DNA from: Chloroflexota bacterium
GTDB taxonomy: Bacteria; Chloroflexota; Ktedonobacteria; Ktedonobacterales; Ktedonobacteraceae
Assembly (NCBI GenBank): GCA_021828635.1
Contig: JAJZEJ010000342.1
Span: 1-23,303 of the forward strand
Length of the DNA: 23,303 nucleotides
Direction of reading: 5' to 3'
Position 1 is the first letter of the stretch. Each line of letters opens with the position of its first letter. Of this stretch, positions 22,071 to 23,303 are shown in pieces. The notes below the pieces were generated by a model, which searched no databases, was not told where the DNA came from, and saw only the letters and a program-made list of their open reading frames with translations. Made by a program: the position numbers and the translations under genes.

Positions 22071-23120
22071 ATGGCAACGATTGTTGACACGGCATCCAGT
22101 GCAAAGATGCCAGCGCACCCACGCCGTCAAGATGTGATTGCGTTGTGGGCTGGTATCGCTTTCAGCGCACTTTTCACCGGTTTAATCTGGATTACTGGCA
22201 ATTCACTTAAAGTGTTTCCACACCTGCCACAACAGGGACCATCCTGGTATTTTTGGAAATTGCCCTCGCCCAGTCTGCCCGCCGAGATTACTGCTTGGGG
22301 ATTGTATGCATTGCATCAGGTCGCCGTATGGGCGATTATCTGGTATGCGCAAACGCATGTCAAGAAGTATACAACTGGCCTGCACCCCATTAATTATGTG
22401 GCGCTGGGCGTCAATGCGCTTTTTATCTTTTTGCACTTTGTGCAGACACATATCTGGTATGATGCTCTGGCTCAGAATGTCTCGGTCTATAGTTCGCAGG
22501 GGTCAGTCATTGTGTTACTGGTCTGGGTACTATTGATGGAGAATAATCGGCGCGGCATGTTCTTTGGCAAGCGACTGCCAATCTCGCAGCGTATCATTCA
22601 GTTTGCGCGTAAGTATCATGGTTACTTCTTCGCATGGGCGATTGTCTACACGTTCTGGTATCATCCAATGGAGAATACTGTCGCTCATCTTGTTGGTTTC
22701 TTTTATATGTTCCTACTCATGTTGCAGTGTAGCCTGTTCTTCACGCGCATCCACATCAACAAGTATTGGACGTTCACGCAAGAGATATTGGTATTGTTTC
22801 ACGGTACGGCGGTTGCGCTGATGCAAGGCGGTGGCCTCTGGTCAATGTTCTTCTTTGGTTTTGGTGGTATCTTTATCATCACACAGATGCACGGGCTGAA
22901 CCTGAAAAATTGGATCAAGTGGGCTTTCCTGGCGCTCTATGTGATTGGCGCAGTTGTCATCTATAGCGGGCGTGGGCCAAGCCATCTCTGGGAACCATTT
23001 GCCATTCCCCTGATCGACTATATTTCTGTCGTTGTGCTGGCATTACTCTTCGGCTTGATTGTGCGCGTGACTGGCTGGCGACGCAATCCCGCTCCCGTAG
23101 CCACGTCGGCAGGGGACTAG
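22071..23120 (+). CDS. Polytopic membrane protein of unknown function
   Basis: The 349-residue protein has about nine or ten hydrophobic segments spread from residue 22 to 335. I do not recognise a family. Notable are histidines within or at the ends of membrane segments: H122 and H127 (LHFVQTHIWY), H198 (FWYHPMEN), H206, H244 (LFHGTAVALMQGG) and H274 (TQMHG). They could bind heme or metal, but this is only inference. The C-terminal Pro-rich tail is short. It lies between the TetR gene and the SDR gene in one operon, so it may act with the SDR enzyme on a lipid-like substrate or in its transport. The start ATG has a weak AGGTAGAG ribosome site. Confidence 0.8.
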   Translation: MATIVDTASSAKMPAHPRRQDVIALWAGIAFSALFTGLIWITGNSLKVFPHLPQQGPSWYFWKLPSPSLPAEITAWGLYALHQVAVWAIIWYAQTHVKKYTTGLHPINYVALGVNALFIFLHFVQTHIWYDALAQNVSVYSSQGSVIVLLVWVLLMENNRRGMFFGKRLPISQRIIQFARKYHGYFFAWAIVYTFWYHPMENTVAHLVGFFYMFLLMLQCSLFFTRIHINKYWTFTQEILVLFHGTAVALMQGGGLWSMFFFGFGGIFIITQMHGLNLKNWIKWAFLALYVIGAVVIYSGRGPSHLWEPFAIPLIDYISVVVLALLFGLIVRVTGWRRNPAPVATSAGD

Positions 23121-23142
23121 CAAACTAGCAAAGGAAAAGAAT

Positions 23143-23303
23143 ATGGGACAACTTGAAGGGAAAGTCGCGGTTATCACCGGTAGTACACGCGGTTTGGGAC
23201 TTGCCATTGCGCAAGCGTATGTGCGCGAGGGTGCGGCGGTTGTGATTACCTCGCGTTCGGAAGATGCAGTTCATCAGGGGGTGGAGATATTGCGGCAGCA
23301 GGG
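23143..23303 (+). CDS. Short-chain dehydrogenase/reductase, 5' part only
   Basis: About 53 codons are visible before the window edge. The start ATG follows AAGGA by about seven bases. The N-terminus LEGKVAVITGSTRGLGLAIA has the classical SDR cofactor motif TGxxxGxG, and ITSRSEDAV suggests NADP(H) preference because an Arg follows strand 2. The catalytic Ser-Tyr-Lys are outside the window. It is the third gene of the TetR operon, 22 bp after the membrane protein. Confidence 0.92.
   Translation, partial: MGQLEGKVAVITGSTRGLGLAIAQAYVREGAAVVITSRSEDAVHQGVEILRQQ

Overview
The window looks like a chromosomal stretch of a Chloroflexota bacterium, most likely of the Ktedonobacteria. This is inferred from medium GC, dense two-strand packing, a eukaryotic-like Ser/Thr kinase, many promoters of the form TTGACA-17/18-TATAnT, and TetR, ROK and receiver genes of the kind usual in that group. 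No rRNA, tRNA, CRISPR array, phage gene or transposase was seen.

Left part (1-5100): a galE-galT operon on the minus strand (galT runs off the window) has a strong promoter and two direct-repeat operator-like sites. Next come a TetR gene with an apparent N-terminal frameshift but an intact promoter and operators, a small AT-richer Mrr/PD-(D/E)XK nuclease-like orphan, and an arsR-cation-efflux pair for Zn/Cd-type resistance.

Middle part (5100-14220): a membrane histidine kinase and an atypical response regulator are convergent, overlap at their 3' ends, and both appear to be read from leaderless mRNAs. Then follow a ROK-family protein, a pair of genes for an unknown protein and a degenerate receiver, a small basic ORF between two hairpins, an A-type Fe-S carrier (ErpA/IscA type), a subtilase with no signal peptide, and, divergent from it, an M20 peptidase.

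Right part (14220-23303): a Ser/Thr kinase is fused to a C-terminal membrane domain resembling an ECF-transporter S component. It is followed by a membrane-anchored phosphoesterase, thioredoxin reductase, the decayed tail of a probable MFS transporter, a membrane-anchored clan GH-A-like glycosidase, a roughly 120-bp segment bounded by inverted repeats, a UspA-like protein, and a Gfo/Idh/MocA oxidoreductase. The last is divergent from a TetR-membrane protein-SDR operon (SDR cut by the window edge), with matching operator-like sites in the shared intergenic region.

The most unusual object is the kinase/ECF-S-like fusion. The galE operator pair, the frameshifted tetR, the leaderless convergent two-component pair and the inverted-repeat segment after the glycosidase are also worth checking. 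No complete new defence system or biosynthetic cluster is evident.
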